From contig DOWI01000093.1 in NCBI GenBank assembly GCA_003519645.1, forward strand, positions 24,928 to 30,539: a stretch of 5,612 nucleotides of DNA. The letters are read 5' to 3'. The position numbers and the translations under genes were made by a program. Positions 1-5,612 of this stretch are shown here, one piece after another. The notes beneath the pieces were generated by a model. That model was not told the origin of the DNA, made no database searches, and saw only the letters and a program-made list of their open reading frames with translations. Source of the stretch: Oscillospiraceae bacterium (GTDB lineage: Bacteria; Bacillota_A; Clostridia; Oscillospirales; Acutalibacteraceae). How positions within the stretch are numbered: position 1 is the stretch's first letter; each line of letters opens with the position of its first letter.

Positions 1-1343
1 TAAAAATCCCATACAACACTGCCCGTTGAAAGAACACCGGACGCAAGCGCCATTTTTAAAGATGCGGCTGCCTGATCACTACTGCATCCGATTGCTACTT
101 TTTCTCCATCTGCAAGACTTCCCACGGCCGCTCCGACACGGGCACACAGCTCCGGTGTCACTTCTACACCGGTTTCACCTGTCAATCCCGCATCATCAAA
201 AGCAACCGAAGCACCACACCCATCCCGTACATTATCCCGTAAGACGCAATTGCTTTCCACATGCTTATTCGGCCATACCTTAACATCGGGAAAAACCGTT
301 GCATATTCACCAACTACGCTTCCCGAACCGATTGCCGATCCTTCAAATAGGGAGGCACCGCGGCGAACCGAAGCCCCATGACAAAGAAGAGTTCCGGTCA
401 ATGAAGTCCGATCCCCCGTATATGACGATTCCAAAAGAACAGAGCTCCTTATCTTTGCCCCGTTTCCAATCCGACAACCGTCACCCAATATAGCGAATGG
501 CCCTATCTGTGCTCCTACTCCTATATTGACATCCCTTCCGATGTACACAGGTGGAGTAATTGTATATCCCCCTTGAGGACGATCCGACCGGCATAAGATA
601 CCGTTTTCAGGAGCCGGAATAGTGCGCAACCTGCCCTCAAGAATATCACGCTGACATGTCAGATATGTGGTAAGATTCCCGATATCGCACCAATAACCGT
701 TTGCTTCATATGCAAATAGCGGAATACCCTTTCTCAACAGCAAGGGAAATAAATCCTTTGCAAAATCAAAGGCTGTATCATCCGGAATATATGATAACAC
801 CGATGGCGATAGTATATATATTCCAGTATTAGCCGCATCTGTTACTGCCTGTGCCCATCCCGGTTTTTCAACAAATCCCAGTACACGTCCTTTTGAGTCA
901 GCACGTACCAAGCCATATTCTCTGGGATCATCAACCTGAGTGATAACAAGAGTTGCTGCAGCACCGCTTTTTTTATGAAATTCTGCGGCGGCAGTTAAAT
1001 CAAAATCGGTAAGCGCGTCACCGCTGATGACAAGTATATCACTGCTGTCCATTTCACCGATTCCCTGTACTGCGCCTTTCACACTACCGGCAGTTCCAAG
1101 CGGCTTATCTTCTACGGTATAACGCAATGATATACCGCGATACCTTTCCCCGAAATACCCGGATATGGCTGAGGGAAGATAACGAAGTGTAACAGTCGCC
1201 TTATCTATATGGTGCATGTCAACCAAATCAAGTATATACTCCATTATAGGGCGCCCACAAAGGCTAGCCATAGGCTTTGGCAAGTCACAAGTCAGTGGTC
1301 TAAGCCTCGTCCCCTCTCCGCCGGCCATAATAACCGCTCTCAT
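1..1343 (-). CDS. Mannose-1-phosphate guanylyltransferase-like sugar nucleotidyltransferase with beta-helix and mutase-like domain (3' end outside window)
   Basis: Reading leftward from ATG at 1343-1341, the frame stays open for 447 codons to the window edge, so the C-terminus is missing. Residues 1-235 are a nucleotidyltransferase: start MRAVIMAGGEGTRLRPLT, PKP at 22-24, metal-binding GDALTD at 108-113, EKP at 159-161, NTGIY at 172-176, WCDIG at 218-222. Residues about 265-365 are hexapeptide repeats (IGRDVNIGVGAQIGPFA style) ending in VKVWPNK, typical of this clade. From about 385 a phosphohexomutase-type domain begins (GLTGE, VTPELCARVGAAVGS, ALASGVLSTG). The family makes NDP-sugars (GDP-mannose or UDP/GDP-glucose) for polysaccharide; the substrate cannot be read from sequence. 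Full-length relatives run to about 800 residues. The mutase active-site loop appears degenerate (see findings). A GAAGGGA Shine-Dalgarno sits at 1355-1361, 11 bases before the ATG. I saw no convincing promoter for it. Confidence 0.88.
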   Translation of the reverse strand, partial: MRAVIMAGGEGTRLRPLTCDLPKPMASLCGRPIMEYILDLVDMHHIDKATVTLRYLPSAISGYFGERYRGISLRYTVEDKPLGTAGSVKGAVQGIGEMDSSDILVISGDALTDFDLTAAAEFHKKSGAAATLVITQVDDPREYGLVRADSKGRVLGFVEKPGWAQAVTDAANTGIYILSPSVLSYIPDDTAFDFAKDLFPLLLRKGIPLFAYEANGYWCDIGNLTTYLTCQRDILEGRLRTIPAPENGILCRSDRPQGGYTITPPVYIGRDVNIGVGAQIGPFAILGDGCRIGNGAKIRSSVLLESSYTGDRTSLTGTLLCHGASVRRGASLFEGSAIGSGSVVGEYATVFPDVKVWPNKHVESNCVLRDNVRDGCGASVAFDDAGLTGETGVEVTPELCARVGAAVGSLADGEKVAIGCSSDQAAASLKMALASGVLSTGSVVWDF

Positions 1344-1439
1344 TAATCAACCAGTCCCTTCGCATCAATTTTCATGTGATTAGTATTGACCGCGAACTGT
1401 AGGTTTAGGCCTTCGGCTTAAAATTAATCAAGGTTTTTC

Positions 1440-1468
1440 TTGTGAATCCGGTTAAATTAATATATAAT
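1440..1468 (+). promoter_or_regulatory. Vegetative (sigma-A type) promoter for rnhA
   Basis: A -35 box TTGTGA (1440-1445) and a perfect -10 box TATAAT (1463-1468) are separated by 17 bases, in the only sizeable intergenic region upstream of rnhA. Transcription would start near 1475 and give a leader of roughly 94 bases before the TTG start codon. The -35 box matches four of six consensus positions. I saw no strong operator or riboswitch-like fold in the leader. The remainder of this 225-base divergent region (1344-1568) holds no other feature that I can support. Confidence 0.6.
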
Positions 1469-1551
1469 GCGTACGTGTATGAATGTTGTTTCTTTAGCTG
1501 AAAACACCGAAGTCCGATTCTCTAAAAGAAGAGTTGTCCTAATACTGATAT

Positions 1552-1571
1552 AAAGGCGGGATGTTTACTTG
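1552..1571 (+). promoter_or_regulatory. Ribosome binding site and TTG start of rnhA
   Basis: The purine-rich AAAGGCGGG at 1552-1560 lies eight bases before TTG at 1569-1571. The ATG at 1561 directly abuts this Shine-Dalgarno and opens a different frame with only three codons before a TGA that overlaps the TTG, so it cannot start RNase H. The next in-frame ATG (1584) would remove the first beta-strand residues MKKVE. TTG is therefore the best start. Confidence 0.7.
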
Positions 1572-2006
1572 AAAAAGGTTGAAATGTTTACAGACGGTGC
1601 ATGTTCCGGCAATCCCGGACCAGGCGGCTGGGGCGTTGTTTTGCGCTATAACGGGCGTGAAAAGGAAATAACAGGAGGCGAACCCAGTACCACAAACAAC
1701 CGTATGGAGCTGACCGCTGTAATCGAAGGCTTGTCTGCTTTGCGCGAACCCTGTGAGGTTATACTTACCAGTGATTCAAAATATGTGGTTGATTCTATAC
1801 AAAAAGGATGGGCACGTTCATGGAAAAGAAACGGTTGGCGAAAAGCAGACAAAAAACCGGCGCTGAATGCCGACCTATGGGATAAGCTTCTGACATTGCT
1901 CGACATCCACAAGGTAACTTTCGTATGGGTTAGGGGCCATGAGGGGCATGAAGAAAATGAACGCTGTGACAAACTGGCAGTGGCATCTGCTCAGAAGTAT
2001 AAATAG
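1569..2006 (+). CDS. rnhA: Ribonuclease HI
   Basis: This enzyme cleaves the RNA strand of RNA-DNA hybrids in the cytoplasm, clearing R-loops and replication primers. The 145-residue product is close to the usual bacterial type 1 length (155 in E. coli). All four catalytic carboxylates are visible: D9 in [16 protein letters not shown]47 in NNRMELTA, D69 in TSDSKYVVD and D134 in ERCDKLA; the assisting histidine is H124 in VRGHEGH. The basic protrusion, residues about 80-97 ([11 protein letters not shown]...ADKKP), which helps hybrid binding, is present, so this is the RnhA type and not the shorter archaeal-like type. Its TTG start is set by the Shine-Dalgarno at 1552-1560. It appears monocistronic: a 146-base gap with its own promoter candidate separates it from iscS. 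I see no clear intrinsic terminator after it. Confidence 0.97.
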   Translation: MKKVEMFTDGACSGNPGPGGWGVVLRYNGREKEITGGEPSTTNNRMELTAVIEGLSALREPCEVILTSDSKYVVDSIQKGWARSWKRNGWRKADKKPALNADLWDKLLTLLDIHKVTFVWVRGHEGHEENERCDKLAVASAQKYK

Positions 2007-2069
2007 CAGGAAACGATAATACTACTAAAATTATATCTTCATTTACAGTAATTATCTGCAATTTTCCTA

Positions 2070-2098
2070 TTGCATAATACACTAAATTGGTATATATT
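2070..2098 (+). promoter_or_regulatory. Probable promoter of the iscS-iscU pair
   Basis: In the AT-rich 146-base gap after rnhA, TTGCAT (2070-2075) and TATATT (2093-2098) are spaced by 17 bases. The -10 box matches five of six consensus positions and the -35 box three, so this is a moderate candidate. Initiation near 2105 would give a leader of about 48 bases. No iscR gene and no obvious inverted-repeat operator is visible next to it. Confidence 0.4.
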
Positions 2099-2152
2099 AA
2101 TTTTAGAAAGTAAAATCATAGAAGTTTAGATCAAAAAAGGCTGGTGATCTTT

Positions 2153-3343
2153 ATGGATCGTTTAATATATGCGGATAACGCTGCAACAACTCAGCTTTAT
2201 CCACAGGTTTTGGAAAAAATGATGCCTTACCTGACCGAGCAATATGGAAACCCTTCCTCACTCTACAGTTTTGGACAAAATGCACGACAAGCTGTTGATG
2301 AAGCACGGGACATGGTTGCTTCTTATCTTAACTGCCGTTCTGATGAGGTTTTCTTTACATCCGGAGGAAGCGAAGCGGATAACTGGGCGATAAGAATGAC
2401 TGCCGAGACTATGGCTAAAAAGGGCAAAAAGCATATTGTATCAACCGTATTTGAACACCATGCAGTACTCCACACACTCAATGCGCTTAAAAAGCAGGGG
2501 TATGAAATAACACTATTACCGGTGTATGAGAATGGTCTGGTACGGGTTGAAGATGTGAAAAATGCCATCCGTCCCGATACTGCACTGGTTACAATTATGT
2601 TTGCAAATAACGAAATCGGTACCATCCAGCCGATTCCTGAGATTGGTGCTGTCTGCCGTGAGAAGGGCGTTTTGTTCCATACCGATGCTGTTCAAGCCGT
2701 CGGCCATGTCCCCGTTGATTTTTCCGGAATGAACATTGACATGCTTTCATTGTCCGCTCATAAATTCCATGGTCCGAAAGGCATTGGGGCTCTGCTGATT
2801 CGTAGGGGAATACGATTTGCAAGCCTAATCGAGGGCGGTGCGCAGGAAAAAGGAAGGCGCGCAGGAACAGAAAACACTGCAAGTATTGTCGGTCTTGCCC
2901 ATGCACTTAAAATAACATGCGATAATATTGAAAACACCGCTCCTTCTCTGATTTCTAAGCGTGAAAGACTGATATCCGGTCTGCTCTCAAGTGTCGAGCG
3001 TTGCCGTCTCAACGGTGATCCGATAAAAAGACTTCCGGGTAATGTGAATATAAGCTTTGAGGGGGTTGAGGGCGAAAGCCTTCTGTTATTGCTTGATTTC
3101 CAAGGTGTTTGCGCATCGTCGGGCTCTGCATGTACATCCGGCTCCCTTGATCCAAGCCATGTTTTACTTTCAATCGGTCTGCCCCATGCAATTGCACACG
3201 GTTCATTGAGACTTACGATATCCAATGAAACAACCGATGAAGAGGTGGACATTCTGTTGGAAGTGATACCTCCGATTATTAAGCGTCTTCGAGAAATATC
3301 ACCGGTATGGGAAAAAATAATCAAAGGCGAAAAATATGAGTAG
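2153..3343 (+). CDS. iscS: Cysteine desulfurase (NifS/IscS family)
   Basis: A pyridoxal-phosphate enzyme that turns L-cysteine into alanine and a protein-bound persulfide, supplying sulfur for Fe-S clusters and possibly tRNA thiolation. From ATG 2153 it has 396 residues, normal for the family, opening with [13 protein letters not shown]. Landmarks: catalytic histidine region EHHAVL at about 101-106, NNEIGTIQP at 152-160, cofactor-binding TDAVQ at 177-181, Schiff-base lysine K204 in [22 protein letters not shown] at 238-247, and persulfide cysteine C327 in [17 protein letters not shown], the long-loop group I type. I prefer the ATG to the in-frame GTG at 2144: the sequence GGTGATC (2143-2149) resembles the anti-16S end and is well placed for the ATG, and relatives start just before the IYxDNAATT motif. 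iscU follows after 55 bases, almost certainly its partner in one transcript. Confidence 0.95.
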   Translation: MDRLIYADNAATTQLYPQVLEKMMPYLTEQYGNPSSLYSFGQNARQAVDEARDMVASYLNCRSDEVFFTSGGSEADNWAIRMTAETMAKKGKKHIVSTVFEHHAVLHTLNALKKQGYEITLLPVYENGLVRVEDVKNAIRPDTALVTIMFANNEIGTIQPIPEIGAVCREKGVLFHTDAVQAVGHVPVDFSGMNIDMLSLSAHKFHGPKGIGALLIRRGIRFASLIEGGAQEKGRRAGTENTASIVGLAHALKITCDNIENTAPSLISKRERLISGLLSSVERCRLNGDPIKRLPGNVNISFEGVEGESLLLLLDFQGVCASSGSACTSGSLDPSHVLLSIGLPHAIAHGSLRLTISNETTDEEVDILLEVIPPIIKRLREISPVWEKIIKGEKYE

Positions 3344-3398
3344 ATTGTAGTCTAACCATTTAAATATGATAGCAATTTTATAGGAAGAAGGACATAAA

Positions 3399-3839
3399 AT
3401 GGCACAATACTATAGCGAAATGGTAATGGAACACTTCACAAATCCACGCAATGTCGGAGAAATTGAAGATGCCGACGGTATCGGTGAAATTGGCAACGCC
3501 AAATGCGGCGATATTATGAAAGTGTATATTAAGGTGAAAGACGAACGTATTTCAGATGTTAAGTTCAAAACATTTGGCTGCGGTTCTGCAATTGCAACCA
3601 GCTCGATTGCAACCGAAATGATTATGGGTAAAACCATAAAGGAAGCCTTGAAGCTTTCAAATAAAGCGGTTGTTGAAGCACTTGGGGGACTTCCCCAAAA
3701 TAAAATACACTGTTCGGTTCTTGCCGAGCAGTCCATCAAAGCTGCGATTGCAGATTATTACCGCAGACAGGGAGTAGATCCTACCCCGATTGTCGGAAAA
3801 CTTGCAGACCCGCATGAGGAAGCCTGTAAACTTGAATAA
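3399..3839 (+). CDS. iscU: Fe-S cluster assembly scaffold (IscU / NifU N-terminal type)
   Basis: The scaffold on which IscS-derived sulfur and iron are built into a cluster before transfer to apoproteins. The 146 residues carry the three cluster-ligand cysteines: C36 in NAKCGD (with conserved D38), C61 in TFGCGSAIA and C105 in KIHCSVLAE. It has the IscU/NifU N-terminal domain only, with no ferredoxin or C-terminal NifU domain. The HscA-recognition motif LPPVK found just before the third cysteine in proteobacterial IscU reads LPQNK here (98-102), as expected for lineages without HscA/HscB. The C-terminal tail, about 20 residues after the core, adds C143 of uncertain meaning. A strong Shine-Dalgarno, AGGAAGAAGG (3382-3391), lies seven bases before the ATG. 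It is the last gene of the unit, followed by a strong terminator. Confidence 0.95.
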   Translation: MAQYYSEMVMEHFTNPRNVGEIEDADGIGEIGNAKCGDIMKVYIKVKDERISDVKFKTFGCGSAIATSSIATEMIMGKTIKEALKLSNKAVVEALGGLPQNKIHCSVLAEQSIKAAIADYYRRQGVDPTPIVGKLADPHEEACKLE

Positions 3840-3858
3840 AAAACTCTTTGGCTAGACA

Positions 3859-3903
3859 AAAAAGCTCCGTACCTTTCATAATGGGAAAAGTACGGAGCTT
3901 TTT
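3859..3903. terminator. Bidirectional intrinsic terminator between convergent iscU and spoIIR
   Basis: GCTCCGTAC (3864-3872) pairs perfectly with GTACGGAGC (3890-3898), extended by an A-run at 3859-3863 pairing with a T-run at 3899-3903. Above a single C/A mismatch, TTTC (3874-3877) pairs with GAAA (3885-3888), closing a seven-base loop. The T-run terminates iscU on the plus strand; the A-run reads as a U-tract for spoIIR on the minus strand. It begins 19 bases after the iscU stop and 30 bases beyond the spoIIR stop. Confidence 0.92.
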
Positions 3904-3933
3904 ACCAATTTTTCTATTACGTTAGAGTAAGGT

Positions 3934-4575
3934 TTATCCAAACCAGCCTCGAAAACAGTTGCAGATATCTTCAAATATTTCTACGATTTTAAACCGGACT
4001 TCATATTTTTCAGGTTTTGTTACAATTTCCTCCTGCTCCGGTTCAAGTACGTCAGATATTTCTTTTGCTTGGGTTGCAGCAGAAACACACAACGGTGGGA
4101 ACACAACGCACCACCAGTTTTTACCTTTACCATTTCCGATTGTAATACGCAACGCATCATAGATTCCAGCAGGAAGCGTCACGGTGTCATAATGCCGAGT
4201 TGTGAAGTACATTTCACATAATTCTGCCTTCACAGTATAATCAAATCCCTCTTGATAGACTCTTTGCTGAGCTGCCGCTTCAATTATCGGCAGCTTGGCT
4301 TTGGCCTGTTCAAGCGCTTCCCCTTCATCTGACGCGGTATCGAACAGTCCCGCCGCAGTTTCTGTAACCGTGTCTCTTACCTTTAATTTTAGCTGTTGGT
4401 CTTCTTTTGTATTCGAGTTGGCCAGAACATGAAGTCTTAAAACCCTTTCGCGTATTTCGTTGCATTCACCGGTAAATCCACAGAGAGAGATTGCGAGTGA
4501 TAATACAAGCGCAGCTGCAACAGCACGCAATAGCTTAATTGTCATAGGCGTACGTAACTCTGTTTTATTATGCAT
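3934..4575 (-). CDS. spoIIR: Stage II sporulation protein R
   Basis: SpoIIR is the forespore-made signalling protein that crosses into the intermembrane space and triggers the SpoIIGA protease to process pro-sigma-E in the mother cell. From the ATG at 4575 the product has 213 residues. A hydrophobic N-terminal segment, about 13-34 (IKLLRAVAAALVLSLAIS and on), acts as signal or anchor. The family core follows: LRLHVLANSNTKEDQQLKLKVRD at about 46-68, YTVKAELCEMYF at 113-124, YDTVTLPAGIYDALRI at 129-144, and the hallmark GKGKNWWCVVFPPLC at 149-163. An upstream in-frame ATG at 4611 would add 12 residues, but the Shine-Dalgarno AAGGCGG (4583-4589) sits seven bases from 4575 and none precedes 4611. 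The C-terminal tail after 165 is acidic then aromatic. Expected control is by sigma-F, and a candidate promoter is visible. Confidence 0.94.
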   Translation of the reverse strand: MHNKTELRTPMTIKLLRAVAAALVLSLAISLCGFTGECNEIRERVLRLHVLANSNTKEDQQLKLKVRDTVTETAAGLFDTASDEGEALEQAKAKLPIIEAAAQQRVYQEGFDYTVKAELCEMYFTTRHYDTVTLPAGIYDALRITIGNGKGKNWWCVVFPPLCVSAATQAKEISDVLEPEQEEIVTKPEKYEVRFKIVEIFEDICNCFRGWFG

Positions 4576-4634
4576 AAAAAATCCGCCTTTCCGTTTATGT
4601 TGTTGATTCAAACGGATTATAGGCGGAATTTTTT
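4576..4634 (-). terminator. Hairpin ending ispE and enclosing the spoIIR ribosome binding site
   Basis: On the minus strand an AAAAATTCCGCCT arm (4633-4621) pairs with AGGCGGATTTTT (4588-4577) with one bulged A, and an inner stem pairs AAACGGA (4610-4616) with TCCGTTT (4590-4596) across an internal loop. The apical loop is 4597-4609. A six-U run (4581-4576) follows and touches the spoIIR ATG. This has the form of an intrinsic terminator for ispE, and the outer stem contains the whole spoIIR Shine-Dalgarno (4583-4589), so any read-through RNA would hide it. The mirror T-run at 4629-4634 makes the structure terminator-like on the plus strand too, but no plus-strand gene runs into it. Confidence 0.75.
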
Positions 4635-4644
4635 AGTTTTAATC
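4615..4644 (-). promoter_or_regulatory. Candidate sigma-F type promoter of spoIIR
   Basis: On the minus strand GATTA (4644-4640) is followed after exactly 15 bases by GCCTATAATC (4624-4615). The sigma-F consensus as I recall it is GYWTA-N15-GGNRANANTW; this site keeps the spacing, the leading G and TTA-like -35, and the A.A.T positions of the -10, with mismatches elsewhere. The same bases also contain a perfect TATAAT with a weak TTGATT 19 bases upstream, so a sigma-A reading is possible. Either would start near G4609, at the first loop base of the surrounding hairpin, giving a leader of about 34 bases. Confidence 0.5.
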
Positions 4645-4684
4645 AAATTTATAAAAATATTCTCTCTTTTTGATTTTTTTGGTT

Positions 4685-5542
4685 TTATTCTATCCTTGCG
4701 CCTTCCCTGTCCGGCTCACACAGAAATACATCATTATAATGTTTCAGCAGTTCATTGTAGCAGCGGTTCGCCGCATCCTTTTTGTCAAAAAGAGCAAAGA
4801 CGGCAGATCCACTGCCGGAGATTTGGCAGCCCAGCGCACAGCAAAGCCGCATGATGCGTTTTATATCTTCAACGCCCGAAAGCTTTATAACGGAATCGAA
4901 GTCGTTTGACAAACCGTCGGCAATCCTCTTAATATCAGACTTAGTTGAATCCTCCATCATAAAACCATGCGGCAATATTTCCGCATCATCAATCAGTCTG
5001 TAAGCCTCTGCCGTAGATACGCTTTGGACAGGCTTTGCAATCACGATGAAGCAATCAGGCATAGGAGATAGTCTTTGCAATGTGGTGCCAATCCCCGTCG
5101 CCAAGGCTGTACCACCCATAATGCAGAAAGGAACGTCCGCACCGACAAGCGCCCCGATTCCGCAGAGCTCTTCTATAGAAAGCCTTGCGCCTGTGAGCTG
5201 ATTAAGAGCCGCCAGAACCGCAGCAGCGTCAGCGCTGCCGCCCCCAAGCCCTGCTCCAACCGGAACCTGTTTGATCAGCTTTATATCAAGTCCAATTTCA
5301 ACCAACCCGGTTTTCTCAAAAAAAGCGGACGCGGCACGATAAGCGGTATTATTCTGATCAGCACGAACATCTGCTCCAAAAACAGTCAGGCAAATTCCCG
5401 GTTGGCTGCGTTTGCTGATTTCAATCGTTTCACGGATTGAAATGGCCTGCATGACTGAGTGTATGAGGTGATAACCGTCTTCCCTTCGTCCGACTACTTC
5501 AAGAGAAAGGTTGATCTTAGCGGGAGCACTTGCACGAATCAA
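4685..5542 (-). CDS. ispE: 4-diphosphocytidyl-2-C-methyl-D-erythritol kinase
   Basis: IspE is the ATP-dependent kinase of the MEP (non-mevalonate) pathway, phosphorylating CDP-methylerythritol on the way to isoprenoid precursors. The 285-residue length is typical. GHMP kinase signatures are present: APAKINLSLEVVGRREDGYH at 6-25 with catalytic K9, the ATP loop VPVGAGLGGGSADAAAVL at 93-110, GADVPF at 134-139 with catalytic D136, and the third motif SGSGSAVFALF at 242-252. It starts at TTG (5542-5540), preceded by AGGGGTGG that overlaps the stop codon of the upstream gene; no in-frame ATG or GTG lies closer to a ribosome binding site. The 10-base gap to the upstream gene suggests shared transcription from the right. 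The end is followed after about 50 bases by the hairpin shared with spoIIR. Confidence 0.97.
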   Translation of the reverse strand: MIRASAPAKINLSLEVVGRREDGYHLIHSVMQAISIRETIEISKRSQPGICLTVFGADVRADQNNTAYRAASAFFEKTGLVEIGLDIKLIKQVPVGAGLGGGSADAAAVLAALNQLTGARLSIEELCGIGALVGADVPFCIMGGTALATGIGTTLQRLSPMPDCFIVIAKPVQSVSTAEAYRLIDDAEILPHGFMMEDSTKSDIKRIADGLSNDFDSVIKLSGVEDIKRIMRLCCALGCQISGSGSAVFALFDKKDAANRCYNELLKHYNDVFLCEPDREGARIE

Positions 5543-5546
5543 TTTA

Positions 5547-5554
5547 CCACCCCT
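5547..5554 (-). promoter_or_regulatory. ispE ribosome binding site overlapping the upstream stop codon
   Basis: On the minus strand AGGGGTGG ends four bases before the TTG start of ispE and shares its first two bases with the TAG stop of the upstream gene at 5555-5553. This placement supports the TTG start and suggests translational coupling. Confidence 0.6.
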
Positions 5555-5612
5555 ATGTACGCTTGTAATTCTCTACAAACTGCTCAATACGATCCATTGC
5601 TTCGGTAATATG
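5553..5612 (-). CDS. C-terminal end of an upstream gene, possibly a class I/II aminotransferase
   Basis: The last 19 codons of a reading frame entering from the right edge, ending HITEAMDRIEQFVENYKRT and a TAG at 5555-5553. The amphipathic ITEAMDRIEQFV pattern resembles the final helix of pyridoxal-phosphate aminotransferases of the AspB type, but 19 residues cannot prove it. That it is a real gene end is supported by the regular codon pattern and by the ispE ribosome binding site overlapping its stop codon, as in an operon. Function remains open. Confidence 0.5.
   Translation of the reverse strand, partial: HITEAMDRIEQFVENYKRT

Noticed and set aside
26..493. Two plus-strand open frames (26-283 and 299-493)
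   Set aside because: They lie opposite the nucleotidyltransferase gene, whose minus-strand frame is uninterrupted and has clear family motifs; the plus-strand products are low-complexity and match nothing recognisable.
1404..1422. Inverted repeat TTTAGGCC-TTC-GGCTTAAA in the divergent intergenic region
   Set aside because: The stem is short, contains a G.T pair (a C/A mismatch on the other strand), has no following T-run and no gene ending into it, so neither terminator nor operator can be supported.
2144..2152. GTG start for iscS giving three extra residues
   Set aside because: The GTG lies inside the GGTGATC segment that serves as the Shine-Dalgarno for the ATG at 2153, and relatives begin just before the DNAATT motif.
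2595..3324. Long minus-strand open frames opposite iscS, up to 188 codons
   Set aside because: These are shadows of the well-conserved iscS frame; no ribosome binding sites or recognisable motifs.
4576..4611. Longer spoIIR start at ATG 4611 with 12 extra residues
   Set aside because: No Shine-Dalgarno precedes it, the extra codons lie in the hairpin that holds the ribosome binding site for the ATG at 4575, and the extension is polar and unlike the family N-terminus.
4570..5440. Plus-strand frames opposite ispE and the ispE-spoIIR junction
   Set aside because: ispE on the minus strand carries all GHMP kinase motifs across this stretch; the plus-strand frames show no protein-like motifs.

Overview
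The window looks like an ordinary chromosomal segment of an endospore-forming Clostridia-type Firmicute. A clear SpoIIR places it among sporulating Gram-positives. The divergent actinobacterial/clostridial-style sugar nucleotidyltransferase fused to a hexomutase-like domain, an IscU without the HscA-binding motif, and an MEP-pathway kinase (IspE) all fit that group. I see no insertion sequence, CRISPR array, tRNA, rRNA or phage gene.

Layout from left to right. (1) Positions 1-1343, minus strand: the N-terminal 447 codons of a large sugar-phosphate nucleotidyltransferase with a left-handed beta-helix and the start of a mutase-like domain, cut by the window edge. (2) Positions 1344-1568: a divergent intergenic region with a good vegetative promoter (TTGTGA-N17-TATAAT) reading right. 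(3) Plus strand: rnhA (RNase HI, TTG start), then a 146-base gap with a probable promoter, then iscS (cysteine desulfurase) and iscU (Fe-S scaffold). (4) A strong bidirectional terminator at 3859-3903 between convergent iscU and spoIIR. (5) Minus strand, upstream to downstream: the tail of an unidentified gene (possibly an aminotransferase), ispE, then spoIIR.

How the genes work together. IscS takes sulfur from cysteine and IscU assembles the Fe-S cluster; they form one functional pair. rnhA is an independent housekeeping gene removing RNA-DNA hybrids. ispE starts 10 bases after the preceding stop codon and looks like part of an operon entering from the right. spoIIR is separated from ispE by an elaborate hairpin that is both a terminator for ispE and a trap for the spoIIR ribosome binding site.

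The most interesting point is that junction. A candidate forespore (sigma-F type) promoter lies inside the upstream arm of the hairpin, so a transcript starting there would begin in the loop and leave the ribosome binding site free, while read-through from ispE would be terminated or untranslatable. No wholly new system is evident; the rest is conserved core biology.
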